From Hibiscus mutabilis (taxonomy: Eukaryota > Streptophyta > Magnoliopsida > Malvales > Malvaceae), in assembly GCA_019671005.1 (NCBI GenBank), contig CM033744.1, forward strand, positions 40,178,022-40,242,021: 64,000 nt of DNA, in the 5' to 3' direction. How positions within the stretch are numbered: the stretch's first letter is position 1; each line of letters begins with the position of its first letter. Below the pieces are notes generated by a model. That model made no database searches and was not told the origin of the DNA. It worked only from the letters and a program-made list of their open reading frames with translations. Made by a program: the position numbers and the translations under genes. This document shows, piece by piece, positions 47,560-62,933 of this stretch.

Positions 47560-48583
47560 TTTCGAGCTGGAAAAAAGAATGAAATGGAGAAATACTTAGA
47601 AGAACTGAAATTTGATCATAAAGGATCAGCAATTGCAGTAGCAGCTACGGGTTTAAGCGGAGGGCTGACCTGGGGACATGCTATTTGAAGGCGTTTTCGT
47701 AGTGAGATAGAACTCTGGAAAAATGAATAGTTTATTAAATTATTGAGGCAGTTTTGGCTCTAGAAAGGAGCCAAGGGGCATATGAATGACGATTCGAAAC
47801 ACCTTTAGGCCTCTAGAGCAGGGAAAACATAAATTTGTATTACAATGGAAAATTGAATCCAACATAAAACTATACTCAATGGGTATTTAGCAAAGCTTTT
47901 AAAAGTAGTTCAAGAACAAATCTTTCTGGTTCTTTTAAAGAATTAAAGGGTTGGAACTGCTGAATATTAAAGTTAAAAGGAAACACCGATTCTATACATT
48001 CCACTATATCTTCAAAGTTCAGAATTGAACAATTGTCAAACAAGCAGCTGTTGTTATATCTGATATCCTCCATCGGGCAAACTTGTCTCGGGTTTGGAAG
48101 CATTCTTTAAGTGATTTGCAGGCACAATTTTTTTCAGTTCTAAATTCAAATCCCCCTTATAATTTGGCTACCTAAAGGGGAATTCAAAGAAGGAATCCAA
48201 ACCTTCAAGAAAATATGCATGTTTCCCATTTCCAAATTGACAAAGAAAGCTAAAACAAAGGTCAGGCAAGAAAAGCATACATGAAAATGTTTATCCAACA
48301 TACATTTACTTTCTGCAAACTGAGAAACTCTGAGTTGAATACAAAAATGTTATATGGTAGTTTGAGTATTTACATTTGCCTCAATGCTTCTGTACTCAAA
48401 TCAAACAACAGTTAACATATTAAACAAAGGGCTAAAAAAACAAACTCTACACTTCACAAAGTAAATGCTTGCTTCACCAAAACCATAGTGCCTGAAGTCT
48501 GTTGAATTAAAAGGAAAAAAAAAACAACCCTTTAAGTCCCTGATTCGGACCAAAAAGACCAACTCACAAAAATGGCTGACATA
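47560..48583. other. MDAR upstream region and ROH1 3' flank
   Basis: 47,560-47,700 should hold the promoter of the MDAR fragment. A 75-codon minus-strand frame at 47,876-48,103 is not recognised. 48,100-48,583 probably contains the ROH1-type 3' UTR. Confidence 0.35.
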
Positions 48584-49753
48584 TTAAGCGACCGGCGAAG
48601 ATGATTTGGCGCCTTGGTCCAATAGATCAAGAATCTCAGTTCTGCTTTTTACCAACCTATGAAAGACTTCCCTGGTCAGCATCTGCAAAGGGGACAATCC
48701 TTCTTCCATTCTCCGGCAAACCTCAGCCAGTTCCGCCACTTGTTTAGCCGCTTCCTCCACTTTATCTTTCTCTCCAGGGTACTGAAACGAATCCGTAAAC
48801 TCTATCAAACTCTGCCCCAGCTTCTCCATTTTCTGCAACTCGAATAACAACCCAGGCATCCCTTTCTTCTCTTTCTTCTTCCACTCATCGCCGATTTTGT
48901 CATGTAAACCGGTCAGACTATGGGTCCAATTCACGTTCTTGGGAATTGGAAGATGAGTTGTTAAACCGTTCCTCTCTTGACAAGGAATTGCAGCAATCAA
49001 TACCCACATAACGAAAACCATAATCAAGTTCATTATGAAAACCAGGGAGGGCAAACCGGAAGCCTCCGGTCCACGTGGAGGAACGACGTTCATAGTCATG
49101 GCGTGAATCTGTTTGGCGGCCGACCAATTCTTAGCCACCTGCCAAGACAGTGACTTGTAATGCCCAAAGGGCGGTCGATCTTTATTACCACATCGGCGAC
49201 CAAACGACCAACTCCTCTCCGTCGTTTTATGAACGCTGCTTTCTTTATCGTCGAGGTGCATTGCCAACATCAACGAAACCAACGACTTCTTTGCTCTTCT
49301 CGCCGGTCCTTCACCAAAGGGTTTTTGTTCCAAAGCCAAAACAGCAATCTCAGCCAGTTTTTGGCAATGCCTAACCAACTCCAACCCATTGGCGACGGCA
49401 TTACAAATGTCTAACGCCTTAACGACACGGTCGAGAATTTCCGGGATCAAGCGATCGAGAGGGGATTTGGAGGTCTGGCCCGCATCACAACCCATCAACA
49501 GCATACCCTTGCATTCGGCCTCGCAACTAAGGAACACATCGAGGAGCTTGCGTATCCAGGAAATAGAGAGGAAAGCATCGGCGGGGGAGTCATCGGGAGC
49601 AGATAAGAGATAGGCGAAGCGATCGGAGACGTGCTTCTGGAAGATGTCTAGGTCCTCAATCTCTTGCTCGTGGGAACCGTCCATGGCGTTGACCTGGTTC
49701 CGGCGGATGCTGATTCGGCCTAAGAAGGAGCTTTGGTTATCGGTTCCCGTCAT
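48584..49753 (-). CDS. ROH1: ROH1-family protein (DUF793), EXO70-interacting type
   Basis: A single uninterrupted frame of 389 residues, as is usual for this intronless family. Visible features are the N-terminal SSFLGRISIRRNQV, a conserved DIFQKHVSDRFAYLL (37-51), WIRKLLDVFLSCEAE (66-80), the basic stretch ARRAKKSL (151-158), WSAAKQIHAM, one hydrophobic segment at about 234-257 (LPSLVFIMNLIMVFVMWVLI) and a helical C-terminus with EVCRRMEEGLSPLQ. ROH1 proteins were described in Arabidopsis as partners of EXO70 exocyst subunits in secretion, including seed-coat mucilage. The biochemical role is unknown. The hydrophobic segment suggests membrane association. An alternative start at Met24 exists, but the first Met fits the family N-terminus. 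Confidence 0.9.
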   Translation of the reverse strand: MTGTDNQSSFLGRISIRRNQVNAMDGSHEQEIEDLDIFQKHVSDRFAYLLSAPDDSPADAFLSISWIRKLLDVFLSCEAECKGMLLMGCDAGQTSKSPLDRLIPEILDRVVKALDICNAVANGLELVRHCQKLAEIAVLALEQKPFGEGPARRAKKSLVSLMLAMHLDDKESSVHKTTERSWSFGRRCGNKDRPPFGHYKSLSWQVAKNWSAAKQIHAMTMNVVPPRGPEASGLPSLVFIMNLIMVFVMWVLIAAIPCQERNGLTTHLPIPKNVNWTHSLTGLHDKIGDEWKKKEKKGMPGLLFELQKMEKLGQSLIEFTDSFQYPGEKDKVEEAAKQVAELAEVCRRMEEGLSPLQMLTREVFHRLVKSRTEILDLLDQGAKSSSPVA

Positions 49754-50164
49754 TTGTGATGGAATATTTCTGGGAAATCAGTGGGGGAGAAATGAGAAAG
49801 AAATTAAAGGGGAAGGTGTTAGGATAAAAGAGGATTAGAGAGTATAATAACGGGGGAGAAATTTATGGGAGTGGGAGCGTCGGGGACGACGACCCATTCT
49901 TTCCTTCCTTCTTTGGTAAGCTGACTTGGCACTCGTCAGGCTTTCTTTATTTTTGTTTCCCCGTTTATAATAATCCTATATATATATATATATATATATA
50001 TTACTATAATTTGTCGGGAAAATATTTTTTTTAAATCGATTAAATCTATTTAAAAATCTGTTGTAAAAATAATCTAATTGAAATTTTAAAATATTTAAAC
50101 ATAATTATTTTCAATGAAAATTATGTGTTAGTAACAACAATATAAATTGATGTTATAATAAATT
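49754..50164. other. ROH1 upstream region with TA microsatellite
   Basis: It holds the presumed promoter of the minus-strand gene. A (TA)n run lies at about 49977-50001. Confidence 0.4.
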
Positions 50165-50545
50165 AAGGATTTATATCTTGCGGCAGAAACTAGAAATGTT
50201 TTCACAAGTGCCTTAGTTTTAAGATTTATGGTGTAGAATTTAGGGTTTTAAGTGTAGGAGTTTAGAAGTTGGGGTAATGGTTAGGAATTAGGGGTTAGGG
50301 TTAGGATTTAGGGGTTAGAAGTTATGGCTTAGATTTTGGGTAATATGTTGAGGTTTTAGGTTTCAACCTATAAATCTTAAATTTTAACTCTAAACCTTAA
50401 ATTCTATTCACAATCACTAAATTCTAACCTACTAAACCCAAACCCTTAAACCCTACACCCTAAATTGAGTCTTTAAACCCTAAAATTAATACTCTTATAG
50501 AAACTAAAAGTATCCACCGCAGTGTATCAAATAATTATCGATAAA
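50165..50545. mobile_element. Telomere-motif-rich TIR element, copy C
   Basis: The left end (tgcggcagaaactagaaatg, acaagtgccttagtttt) and right end (aaattaatactcttatagaaac, ccaccgcagtgtatc) are inverted relatives, and both match the ends of copies A and B at 10.3-11.0 kb. The core goes from TTTAGGG-like to CCCTAAA-like units with the same turning point (ttttaggtttcaacctataaa). Confidence 0.6.
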
Positions 50546-52249
50546 TTAATACTTTACTAAAGCATGCATATTTACTATTTAAAATTAAATTCTATTTTTT
50601 ATTCCTAAGACCTGACTTTAAATCTTAAATTCTAACCATAAACTCTACAGACTAAACCCTTGGTCCCTAAACTAAATTCCTAAAATAAATTCACCTTTAT
50701 ATATAATTTGTTTGGTCTAAAATCTAAATTTGTAAATTGTTATTATACTAAGAAAGTAACATGAAAGTAATCTAACATTTCTGAAAGGAGAACAAACAAT
50801 TTAGGAGAAGACCAAAGATTAAAATTATGAAATTATTAATTATATTGGGTTAAATTTATCGAACTGTTTTGAATTAGAATGAAAATAATAGAGTGTATAA
50901 GTTTTAAATACTAAAACTATTATTATATCAAGTCATGCCACTATTATCCAATAATATGTAATGAATAGTGACATATTTGTAGCAATATTTTAGTTAATAT
51001 ATTTATATTTTTTAGAAAAATGACATATTAATTACTAAGTTTATAACTAAGCACAAAAAGTTTTTTTTCAAAGGTAAGACACTAGGGACGGACGCAAAAT
51101 TTTATGTTAGGAGGGCGAACAATAAAATTCTAAGGGGTCAACTTATAAATTTTTTGGGGACAAAAATAAGTTTTAAATAGAAAAATACATAAAAAAATCC
51201 AAAAACTTTTAAATCATATGTGAATTTCAAACTTTTAGGGGAATCAAGTGCCCCTCCAGCCCTCTTTGATTCCATCTCTATAATACATCGTTAATGAAAA
51301 TGGAGTTTATCTAGACCACTAAAAAAATGAAATGTAATTTTAATAGTAAATTTTTTATTTTGGGTGACTTTTATCCTAAAAAAACACATTTAATATATTA
51401 TTTTAATAAATTTTAAAAATACAATTATTACATTCAGTGACGAAATCCAACATTATATATTGAAAAGGCCATTTAAAATGTTTAAATTTAGAAGATGTTA
51501 ACAATATAAAATATATGTTTTTAAAAAACTAAAATACAATTTTACTATTATCCCAATTTATTTTTTTTAATTTTAATTTTTTTTTTTTGGAGAAATCGTA
51601 CTGATTATTTTATCATATATCACTAATATTGAGGTGGGATTGATACACTCGGTAACAAAATAAGGTAATGGTAAAAGAAACGTGTAAAAAATAAATTATA
51701 TTGTTATAAAAATGTGCTTTTATTAACAAAACCTTATATTCCCTTTCATATTAATTTTTTTATTAAAAAAATTAGTATAGTTGACAACGATGGCCTGATA
51801 ATTAGTCCCTAGTCCCTTTCATCTCTCTAGATTCCTTTTTCAACTTTTTTTTTCTTTATTTCTTTGAATTTTGTTTTCCATATATGAGTTTTATTTTGTT
51901 TTAATTATTGTCGTATTGTTATGAAAATGGTGGATGATTTTGTATGCTCTCGTAGTACATTTTTGCAAGATTTTATTTTTAGGGTCGAATTTGTCATGCT
52001 TTCTCTAATCGTGGTTATTTTGTTATCTTGCTAATATATCATTGCATTGGACATTTCAGATATATTGTCCGTACCTTTTAATACTGATAACGATACTTGT
52101 TTGTGTCTCTTATTTTCTTAAATTGTTTGATTGAGATTTTTAGCGAATCTTGTTTTATAGAACGGATGAATGAACTAAATATAAAAACGTCGAAATTGAA
52201 TATAGGTTCTAAACAATTTCAATGTCTCAATCTTAACATCAAGCTATGC
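50546..52249. other. AT-rich intergenic DNA
   Basis: No gene is recognised. 51,080-51,290 (ctagggacggacgcaaaatt ... ttgattccatctctataa) resembles a common dicot repeat and is related in style to 25,560-25,740. Confidence 0.35.
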
Positions 52250-52405
52250 TTTTTTTAATAGTCTTTAGGTAATTATAAGATAATATTTGTTCATATTTTT
52301 CTTAACATTTGTTGAAGCACGTACAACTTGCAGACAAAAGCTACTCGAACAATGGTCTTCTAAGATGAACATTCTACTTTTTTCAACTAAAACCCCTTGT
52401 TAGAT
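52250..52405 (-). mobile_element. tRNA-derived SINE, family A copy 5
   Basis: It shows the landmarks tttaatagtctttaggtaattataagataatatttgttcat (split), cagacaaaagc and tcttctaagatgaacat in the order of copy 1. The B box is eroded (gttcgagtag). Confidence 0.6.
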
Positions 52406-54615
52406 TCATAAATTCCGATTTATTAGTTTTAAATATTTTTTTGTAAAATATATATCATGAATAAATTCAAATTTTTAAACATTATTAAATAATGTATAAA
52501 AAATTTAAAATTATCAACAGATTATCTCGTAATATTAAATTCAATTTAAAAAACGTCACATCTTACATGTGCAGAATAAAGTTAAGTTAGTTAGGGGTTG
52601 GCGTTAGAAAAGCGAGATAACTGTCCACGATATCAGTTATTCACTCACTTCGATAATATTTTAATTTTCAAAAAAAAAGAGACTTTAACGGCTTAAATTA
52701 CGTTGTCCCGTCGGTTATTTAGAAGTTAGCAATAAAAACACCACTCCACTCCACGACCATGACCTTGACCGAACACGCACCAAACCAAGACAAGACCAAG
52801 GTCGGTTTGGAAACGTGATTTCTAATGGGATCTTATAAAGTATTTTCAGCAACAAGTTTTATCTAATGATATTAGTAAAATTCGACTCGACTAAAAAAAA
52901 TTGCTTTTACGACTTAAATTGAAGTGAAAAATTTTGACTCATCTTGATTTGATTTGACTCAAAAAAATTCGAATAAAATTTGAGCTGTAAAATAAAATTT
53001 TAATAAATCGAATAACTCAAAATTTTTAATAATTAGTGGATAAATTTTTAAGTTCAAGTCGATTCCTTTAATTTTCCTAATACATACCAATATAAAAAAA
53101 ACATGAAATATATGTCACATGTTAAAAAATATGCATGCAGATCTTATATAATTAGAGAAAGTTGTTTAAATTGGAATCATATTGTACTATAGCATGATAA
53201 ATAATTACAATTAAATTTGTATAGGAACTCGAAAACTCAACTCGAATTTTTTAAACTCGACTCGACTTGAACTCGACTCGAATTTCATAAACTTGACTCG
53301 AATTAAAAGAATTTCAAATAAAGTTTAAATTGTAAAATATGATGTGTCAACTCGAATAACTTAAAATTTTTTTACTCGACTCGATCTAACGCTCAACCCT
53401 TAGCTATTAGTGCGTATAATTAAGGGACGGGTCAAGTTTGAATATCGGATAAGGGGATTTTAATATTATTTTGGGTAAATTACATGTATAGTTACTTAAT
53501 TATAGGTGATTATATTTTGACCATTGAATTATGAATTTTGTCAATCAAATTACTTAACTATTTAAATGTTATCAATCAAGCTATTGATTGACTTAACGAA
53601 AATATTAACGTGGTAGTTAATCAATTTGGTATAATTGCATATTTAATTCTGATTTTAAAAAACCTAATAAACCTAATCAAACTGGTGGTCGTTTGGCGAG
53701 TCGTTGGGGGGCAAACGGCTGTTGGAAATGTTGACAGCAACCAAAAACAGGGCCTTAGTCGAGTATAAAAGCTAGTTCTAGTATATTTCAAAAATATTGG
53801 CATTTCATTCTAGGAATGAATGTTCTCTCAAACTTGGGTGGCATGAATCAAGTTTTCAAGCACCAAGTATTATTTTTGCAGGTTTGTAATCTGAATCTGA
53901 TGCATTCTTCTTCATGGAAAGAAATAGTAACAGTCCAATAGAACATGAAATGCCCAATAGGTTTTTACCATCAACAAGATGGGCCTAAATCCAGCATTCC
54001 AGCTGCCGAAGGCAAACCATGAGAGTCCAATCAAGTCACACTGGCCACTGCAACAAGACAAGAGAGTAAACCATAATCTCTTGGGTTTATGGTCCAAAAA
54101 AGAAAAGTAGATCCAAATCCTGTCTTCCCCATGAAGTGTCGAGTGTCAGAACACAAGGCCAAATGTGCAGCCGAGCTGAGTTGCCGCCACCATGCTACCT
54201 GCAAGCCCAGGCAAAAAGAGGCGAAGGGCTGGCAGCAAGCGTCCCGTGATCAGCACAACCACCATATCCGAAAAGCAGTTGGCCAAGCAAATACTTGGCA
54301 CCATCTACTAATCCCTCGCATGGGCGATGTTAAAAGACACCACATGTCAAGGGAAAGGATTACTTCAATTTCACTTTTAAAAAAAAAAAATCTGCTTCCA
54401 TTTCACGAGCAAACTTTGATCATATCATAGAAAGCAAACCCCCATTCCCTCTGAGTTTCACAAAAAAAAAGGAAAAAAAAAAGAAACTTTGGAAGCTAAC
54501 ATTTTTCTGCAGTGTAGAGAAAGAAAGTTGGCAACATTGATTCTCCAGATATAAACAAACCCAGTCTGGGTTTTTACCTTGGTTTCGAGCTTAGCAGGCG
54601 ATAAAAACACATAGA
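52406..54615. other. Intergenic DNA with low-complexity TCGA repeats
   Basis: 52,850-53,400 is rich in actcgactcgaa and ttcgaata motifs arranged as imperfect inverted arms, probably a decayed non-autonomous element. 53,464-53,650 is a gggtaaat-starting repeat, the uninterrupted relative of the element split at 25.8 kb. 53,650-54,540 has no recognised gene. The last 75 bases are the MAP kinase 5' UTR. Confidence 0.4.
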
Positions 54616-57023
<2,408 letters not shown>

Positions 57024-57962
57024 GAGAATCTCCTATGGGATTTTATGTAAAAAACGTATCGGGAATCGACTTCGTTCCCTGGAATTCCCTATATATATGT
57101 ATGTATGATGTGGTTGTTCCCTGGAATCTTTTTATTTATTGAAGAAACATGGTTTAAGTTCCATTGAACATAAAGGTGGGTTGGCATCTAAACATTTCTC
57201 TTATAGTTGTCTAATACCAAACCATATTGTATGTGTACTTTCATTCTTTGATATAATCTCAGTATAGTTATCTTTGTGTTGTCTTAAAAGTATAGTGTAG
57301 GATCTTAAGTGAGTCATCGTTACATTATTTCATTTAGTTATTTGGTCGAAAAGTAAGATTATGTTATTTGATTAAATAAATGTAATACTACTTAAAAGTT
57401 TAGAATTTTTCAAAACAAGTTTAACTATAATAACAGCAAACTGAGAAGAATTTTAAGCTAGCGAAGATGCTGAAAGAAAGTTGCAGTTTGACAAGTGGGG
57501 AAGTGTTCAATTATTGCTTCCTAATGACCACCATGATAATTAAACAAGAACATTGTGCTTTTATTTTTTTAATCAAGAAATCTTTAGTGTGTGTTCTTTA
57601 ATAGTACAAAGAATGCAGAAAGTGGAAACACCAAAAAGAAAGTTTATGAGCACAGGCAAGTTTTAATATTAACAAATTATTCAGAAAAGAAAGAACCCAA
57701 ATGGGAAAATTTCCCACACTCCAAATTTGGATAGTTAATACAAACGACAAACTCCATTAATTATTGCTCAAAGTTCATATGAAAAATTCACACCCATGGA
57801 TATAGAAAAACTTGAAAACTTACCATACATTAACATCAAACCCTAGCAAATCCCACACTGAAATGAGGAAACTGAACCCCTTATTTAGCATAAGTACTGC
57901 TGCAGATGTAAGAAGGGATACAACAATGTTCTTAAACTTGTAAGAAGGGAAGAATTATTGCA
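57024..57962. other. Convergent 3' flanks of the MAPK and SPIRAL1-like genes
   Basis: It contains both presumed 3' UTRs. No other gene is seen. Confidence 0.4.
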
Positions 57963-58346
57963 TCACTTGTCCCCAAACAGGTAACCCAGGGTTGAATCTC
58001 CACCGGGAACTGATTTAACTTTTGTTGACGGCCGATCCTGCAGTTTCACAACACTGTTACTAACTAGGTTAAAAGCTATATATATATTATAGTAATAACT
58101 CACGGTGATGAAGTTCCCTGAATTCTGTCCTTTAGCCCTACGATAGTTGTTGGTGATGTTTTCCTCAGTCTGTTTCTCTGAACTTGGTTTGTATTGAAGT
58201 GGAGGGTTATCTGGGGTAATATCTACGCCATATGGAGGCTGGATCGGCGCTGTTACACTTGACGTTGGCGCACTTGGCTGCTCATCGGAACCAAAGAGGT
58301 AGCCCAAGGAGCTTTTTCCGCCGCCGTAGCTTCCACCTCTACTCAT
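57963..58346 (-). CDS. SP1L: SPIRAL1-like microtubule-associated protein
   Basis: Two exons, 58346-58104 and 58037-57963, are separated by a 66-bp intron and encode 105 residues. The family hallmark, the same short motif at both ends, is clear: GGGKSSLGYLFG near the N-terminus and GGDSTLGYLFGDK at the C-terminus. Between them are the Pro-rich linker and NNYRRAKGQNSGNFITDRPSTKVK (split by the intron after ITD-1). SPIRAL1 proteins bind cortical microtubules and keep cell expansion straight. The frame is intact. The gene converges with the MAP kinase gene, with about 940 bp between their stops. Confidence 0.93.
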   Translation of the reverse strand: MSRGGSYGGGKSSLGYLFGSDEQPSAPTSSVTAPIQPPYGVDITPDNPPLQYKPSSEKQTEENITNNYRRAKGQNSGNFITVSYYYNIYIAFNLVSNSVVKLQDRPSTKVKSVPGGDSTLGYLFGDK

Positions 58347-58404
58347 GTTTTGGAGTAGTGCAATATTTAGTTAACAAGTGAATTTCAAACAAGGGGGAAA
58401 ACCC

Positions 58405-58417
58405 TAATATATAAAGC
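58405..58417 (-). promoter_or_regulatory. Possible TATA box of the SPIRAL1-like gene
   Basis: On the minus strand ctttatatattaggg lies about 60 bases before the start codon. Position and sequence suit a TATA element, but AT-rich context makes chance matches common. Confidence 0.35.
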
Positions 58418-59851
58418 GCTTAGGGCACTGTGTATGTACATTCATGATATGACATACGCATCATATTCATGTACTTACATGGCCATAGCAAATAGCAGTA
58501 AACAGTAAAGAAAAACAAGCTGTAGCAAATTGCAAACAGTGTTGGAAAAGGGGTATCCTATGGATGTTTATCTTTGACCTAACGTGTATGTATGTATGTA
58601 TGTATGTATATGCGATTAACTTTTAAGATATAAGTAAATTTAAACAATGATACGTTCCTTCAAAACTGTGCGTCGGCTATCATCGAGCCTCTGAACCAAG
58701 TTGTGTGCGAGGTTTTTCAATCATGAGAGCATGGATTCAAACCATAGAGATCTCACTCCAACCCTAAATTCTCTATCTCACTGTCTATCAGCCACTGAGA
58801 ACAATATAATAAACAATAATTACGAGGATTTAGTGGTTCTTCTTAGATCAATATTGTTTAACCCACGTTGGGATTGTTTAACCCACCCGGAATAGTCGCA
58901 CCCTTCAAAATTTTAAATTTTCTTATAAAATTTAATTTTTTTTATATTTCCTATTAATAAATTTTTTTCACAAGAACATCATTTTATTGATTAAAAAACC
59001 ACTATATAGTGGATACAATGACCCATGTTAGGGAAATTAATAATCGAAACTCGATTCTAATTAGATTATACCAAGACAAAACTAACCTCCTTAATTCTAC
59101 CTCAAAGGCATGCAATCACTAAGAGACAAAGGATCCAACGCAAGATCAAAACTTCAACCATCTGCCAGCTAGCCCGATCATTCTATTCTACCAGCCCATA
59201 GTTTAATTTTACACCTCATAGAATTTTATAATTTCATACCTCTTACATTTTTAACATAACATCGTAATAGCTCGTATATCTTACATGTAATTTTGTGTCC
59301 GTCTTTGAACCTTGGTTACTTTACTACGTGGTTAACCTCGGGGCATCTAGGCAGAGGACTTGCCGACCTTTGCAATTGACACAGTCTAATCAACCAATCA
59401 AAATCAGCGTACTAAGGTGATGCTACCTCACCATAAAAGAAGTACAATATATTAATAAGATAGTTTTTGCATTGGGATTTCACTGTATAAAGTTTATATC
59501 ATCAATAAAGCACACTGTTTAGGAGCCAAAAGGGTGTGTTAATGGGGTTAAATCAAGATAATGGGTGTTTACCACAACATATGTATAAAGGGGAAATTAT
59601 TAGTGATGATTTGGCTGTTGATATTGTGTTGCAATTGGGCCCATTCATGACTTGTATTCCTCAAAGGGAGAATTAAAGGAAGAATATGATTGATGGTAAG
59701 GCTCGGTAGGAAGGGAGCTTGTAGGCCTAAGGAATGTAGCTTTCAGCTAACGGCTAATTACTACGTAATTAGTTTTATATACGATAATATCGTTTAAATC
59801 AGATTCTTAGGTCAGTCTAATCATCAATTTTAAACGTTTAATGTTAGCTTA
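58418..59851. other. Intergenic DNA with GTAT microsatellite
   Basis: (GTAT)n lies at about 58585-58610. No gene is supported. The short open frame at 58,701 is not recognised. Confidence 0.4.
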
Positions 59852-62800
59852 TGTAACACCCTCGACCCAGATGTCACATTTGGGCCTCAAGCCCAAACCA
59901 AAATCATAAAATTTCTCAATTTAGTTTAGCTCAAATAAAATGCTTTTCAAAAACATTTAAAGCCCACAATTCAAAAAGAAATATCTACACGATTGAAACG
60001 TTACAAAGGAGCTCCAACTAAATAAAATATTTAAATATTTGACTTGATTAATACAATTTCAAAATAAGAATTACAGAATCATACATGTAAGGTTCTATGA
60101 ATACTTAGCCCACTAAATACATGTATCATACTCTGACAACGCCGCTTGCTAGAATCCCATACCGACAGTGCTCCTCGATCCTGTGATCAACCTACGCACA
60201 AAAACAACAAATTCGAGTGCTGAGCTTACAAAGCTCAGTAGTACACATCTACTCTACTATTCTTCATGCTAATCATAAGCATAAGCATGCAAGCTAGTAC
60301 GAGCAATAAAAAGAGATAAATAAACATGTGGCGATACCGCTAGCTGCCTAAACACATGCTCTCAACATTGCAAAACATCATACATGGTCCACGAGGCCCA
60401 AACATACTCGGGATCCCACCAGATTATCCGAGCGAAACACACAAAGTCATAACCATAAAATCTGGAGTGACGTCCGTGTCCACAAAGCATCAGGATCGTA
60501 CGCTACGAGTGAAGCCCACGTCCACAAAGTATCAGGATCCTATACTCTAAGTGAGGTCCGCATCCACAAAGTATTGGGATCCTACACTATGAGTAAGGCC
60601 CACGTCCACAAAGCATTGGGATCCTATAGTCTGAGCAAGGCCCGTGTCCACAAAGCATCGAGATCCTATACTCAAGGGGATGAGGCCCGTGTCTACAAAG
60701 CATCGGGATCCTACATCCATTCTCGGAATCTCTCATCAAGCATCTTCGAATGAGGCCTGCATCCATAAAGTACCGGGATCCTACATTCGGGAGTCTTCAA
60801 GGTGTTGCACCACACTTTTAAGGTATACAAATCCTAACAACAAGGGATGACTCGACTATCTAGGCATCCCATCAGCACGCAGTAAGGACCCTAATTACCA
60901 CACAACCTCGATTGATCCACCTAGGATCCCTATGGGTTACTACCTCACACGGTTTACCCAATGTTTACCAATTCATTAGCCAATCATTTCTCATACGGGG
61001 TTGAAATATTTATTTCTCAGTTTTAGTATTTATTTTATAACTTAAAAGACCCCCAAGGCCCTTTTTCTTGAATTATAGAACCCCTAAACGCAAACTCAAA
61101 TTCTTGGGCAGATTACCTAGAGAGTATCGATACTCCTACGTGGGTATCAGTACTTCCCTATAGGTACCGGTACTCCTCCACGAGTACCAATACTCAAATA
61201 AGGTTCGAAAGAATTGGACCCTCAAGCCGTACCGATACGCTCCACCTCATATCGATACTCATTATCGGTACTCGGATCGTCCCGTACCGATTTGAACCCG
61301 TATCGGTACTCATACCCTCACGTACTGGTACGCTTAAGCCTCTTACAGGAAATGTAACACTGGTTACCGATACGTAAAAGCGTCACTGAAATTCTTATCA
61401 TGCAAGGGGTACCGATACACGATGAGGCGTATCGGTACCCCCTCACAACCCGTCTCCATTTATTACTAAGGTGTAAATTAATTTATTAATATTCCTTATT
61501 CACTTCTATCTCTAACCGACATTTTTTATTATTCAGTTCAGTGGGTAACGATACCCGAGTACGTTTATTCGGTCCCTAAAGCTTATGAAAGTTATTTAAG
61601 TATGTTGCTAGCGTACTTAATTAATTATTACCCCTTACCGACTTTTTATCCATTTAATCGAATATTTATCAGTATTGTCTCTAACCAAAATTCAATCAAA
61701 TATATTAATTTAATCCGCTAGCACACAAGGCATCATCATATAACAATCAGTCATCCAATCATACAATTAGATAATTATACCGATATTCAAACAATCATAT
61801 ACGGTCTCTAAAGTTCATAACAGACTCGAACATTCTCAAGCTCATCAAGCATCCCAATAATTACCAAGCCTTGAACTATCAGAATCAACACATGCGTATT
61901 GCTCATCTTCTAATTTGCAACCACTAACATGCAAGACATTTACACCTATGATGCTCATAGAGCATTTTGGAGTTTGAGGTGTACTGACCTTAAGCTAAGA
62001 CTGCTAAAATCCTCATTCGAGCTTCCTAAGAAATCCTCATCCGATATCCAAACCTGATCAACCCTCGTATATCAACAAATACGAACATACATTATCCCTA
62101 TACATCTCTTATACTATTCAAAAGGTTAAATGTTTAAAAATACCTTACCGGGTTTGAATTTGGCAAAACAGACTGTACCATTGGATTTGAAACGTCGAGA
62201 AACCCCCAGGTAGGGTCCTCTAGAAAAAGTCAATGACCGGTCAACGTTATGGTCAATCTAGTGTGACGCGGTGCACCATAACTAGCGTGCACCTGTGTGG
62301 CCTGATTTGGTGTGGTTGAGCCCACATGAAATTGGGTGTGAGATCCAGTACGGTGCACTGGATCCTGGTGCACCAACCTATAGCTGCGCACACCCACGCG
62401 CAGGGGCGACGCGTGGTGGTGCGTGGGTAGTCTTTCGGTGGCCGGACGGTGCGGCGAGCTCCCTCCTAGCTGTTTTGATGTTGGTAGACACGTCGGTGGC
62501 CTTCATTTTTCATTTTATCCACCGAAACAGCTTCATCTTTCCCTAGGTCGAACTTTCTTCCTTTCACCCCCTCTCACGACAATTCCAATGACGACATGGC
62601 GACCACCGTCGAAAGCATCTCGACAAGCTGAAGGTGATGGCGGTGACAGTGTCATGAACGACGACTTCGATAGCCATAGATCAGAGCCCAAAGCTCTTCC
62701 CCACTTTTCTCTCTTCTCCCTCTATTTTTTCTCCCCCCTTATCTTCTTATTTTCTCTTTCCCCTATCAAATCACCATCCACCTTTTTAATTCAAAACTCT

Positions 62801-62933
62801 TCAATTTTCTTTTTTTTCTTTTCTTTATCACAAATCCCAATTCAATTATCATTGTTTTGGGCTTTCCAACACAAGGCCCAATAAATTGGGTCCAAGGCCC
62901 AATTTTACAAAGACCAAGATTCAGGTTGTTACA
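59852..62933 (-). mobile_element. Solo LTR of the gypsy-like family
   Basis: It starts TGTAACACCCTCGACCCAG and ends ggttgttaca, as do the LTRs at 32,820 and 39,370, and has the same internal order. A region of gctcagtagtacaca-like sequence comes first, then a ~40-bp tandem array (60,465-60,800), then a GTAYCGRTAC cluster (61,120-61,440). No interior or second LTR is attached, so it is a solo LTR, or the outer part of a larger element. It is 3.08 kb, longer than its relatives, because 61,450-62,930 diverges from them. The flanking five bases (gctta and attta) do not match, so the target duplication is lost or the element was formed by recombination between copies. Open frames near 62.3-62.9 kb are fortuitous. 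Confidence 0.78.
60465..60800. repeat. ~40-bp tandem array in the solo LTR
   Basis: About eight units of gaggcccgcgtccacaaagcatcgggatcctacac type, the same unit as at 33,389. Confidence 0.8.

Noticed and set aside
47876..48103. 75-codon minus-strand frame (LPNPRQVCPMEDIRYNN...)
   Set aside because: Looks protein-like, but no family recognised and no adjoining exons found; may be a relic exon.
49150..49838. Plus-strand frames of 64-84 codons
   Set aside because: Antisense shadows of the ROH1-type gene and its 5' flank.
53621..54430. Frames of 60-113 codons upstream of the MAP kinase
   Set aside because: No recognisable domain; partly inside repeats; no splice evidence.
62295..62884. Frames of 83 and 153 codons
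   Set aside because: Inside the solo LTR, low complexity (Phe/Ser/Pro rich) and not conserved in the other LTRs.
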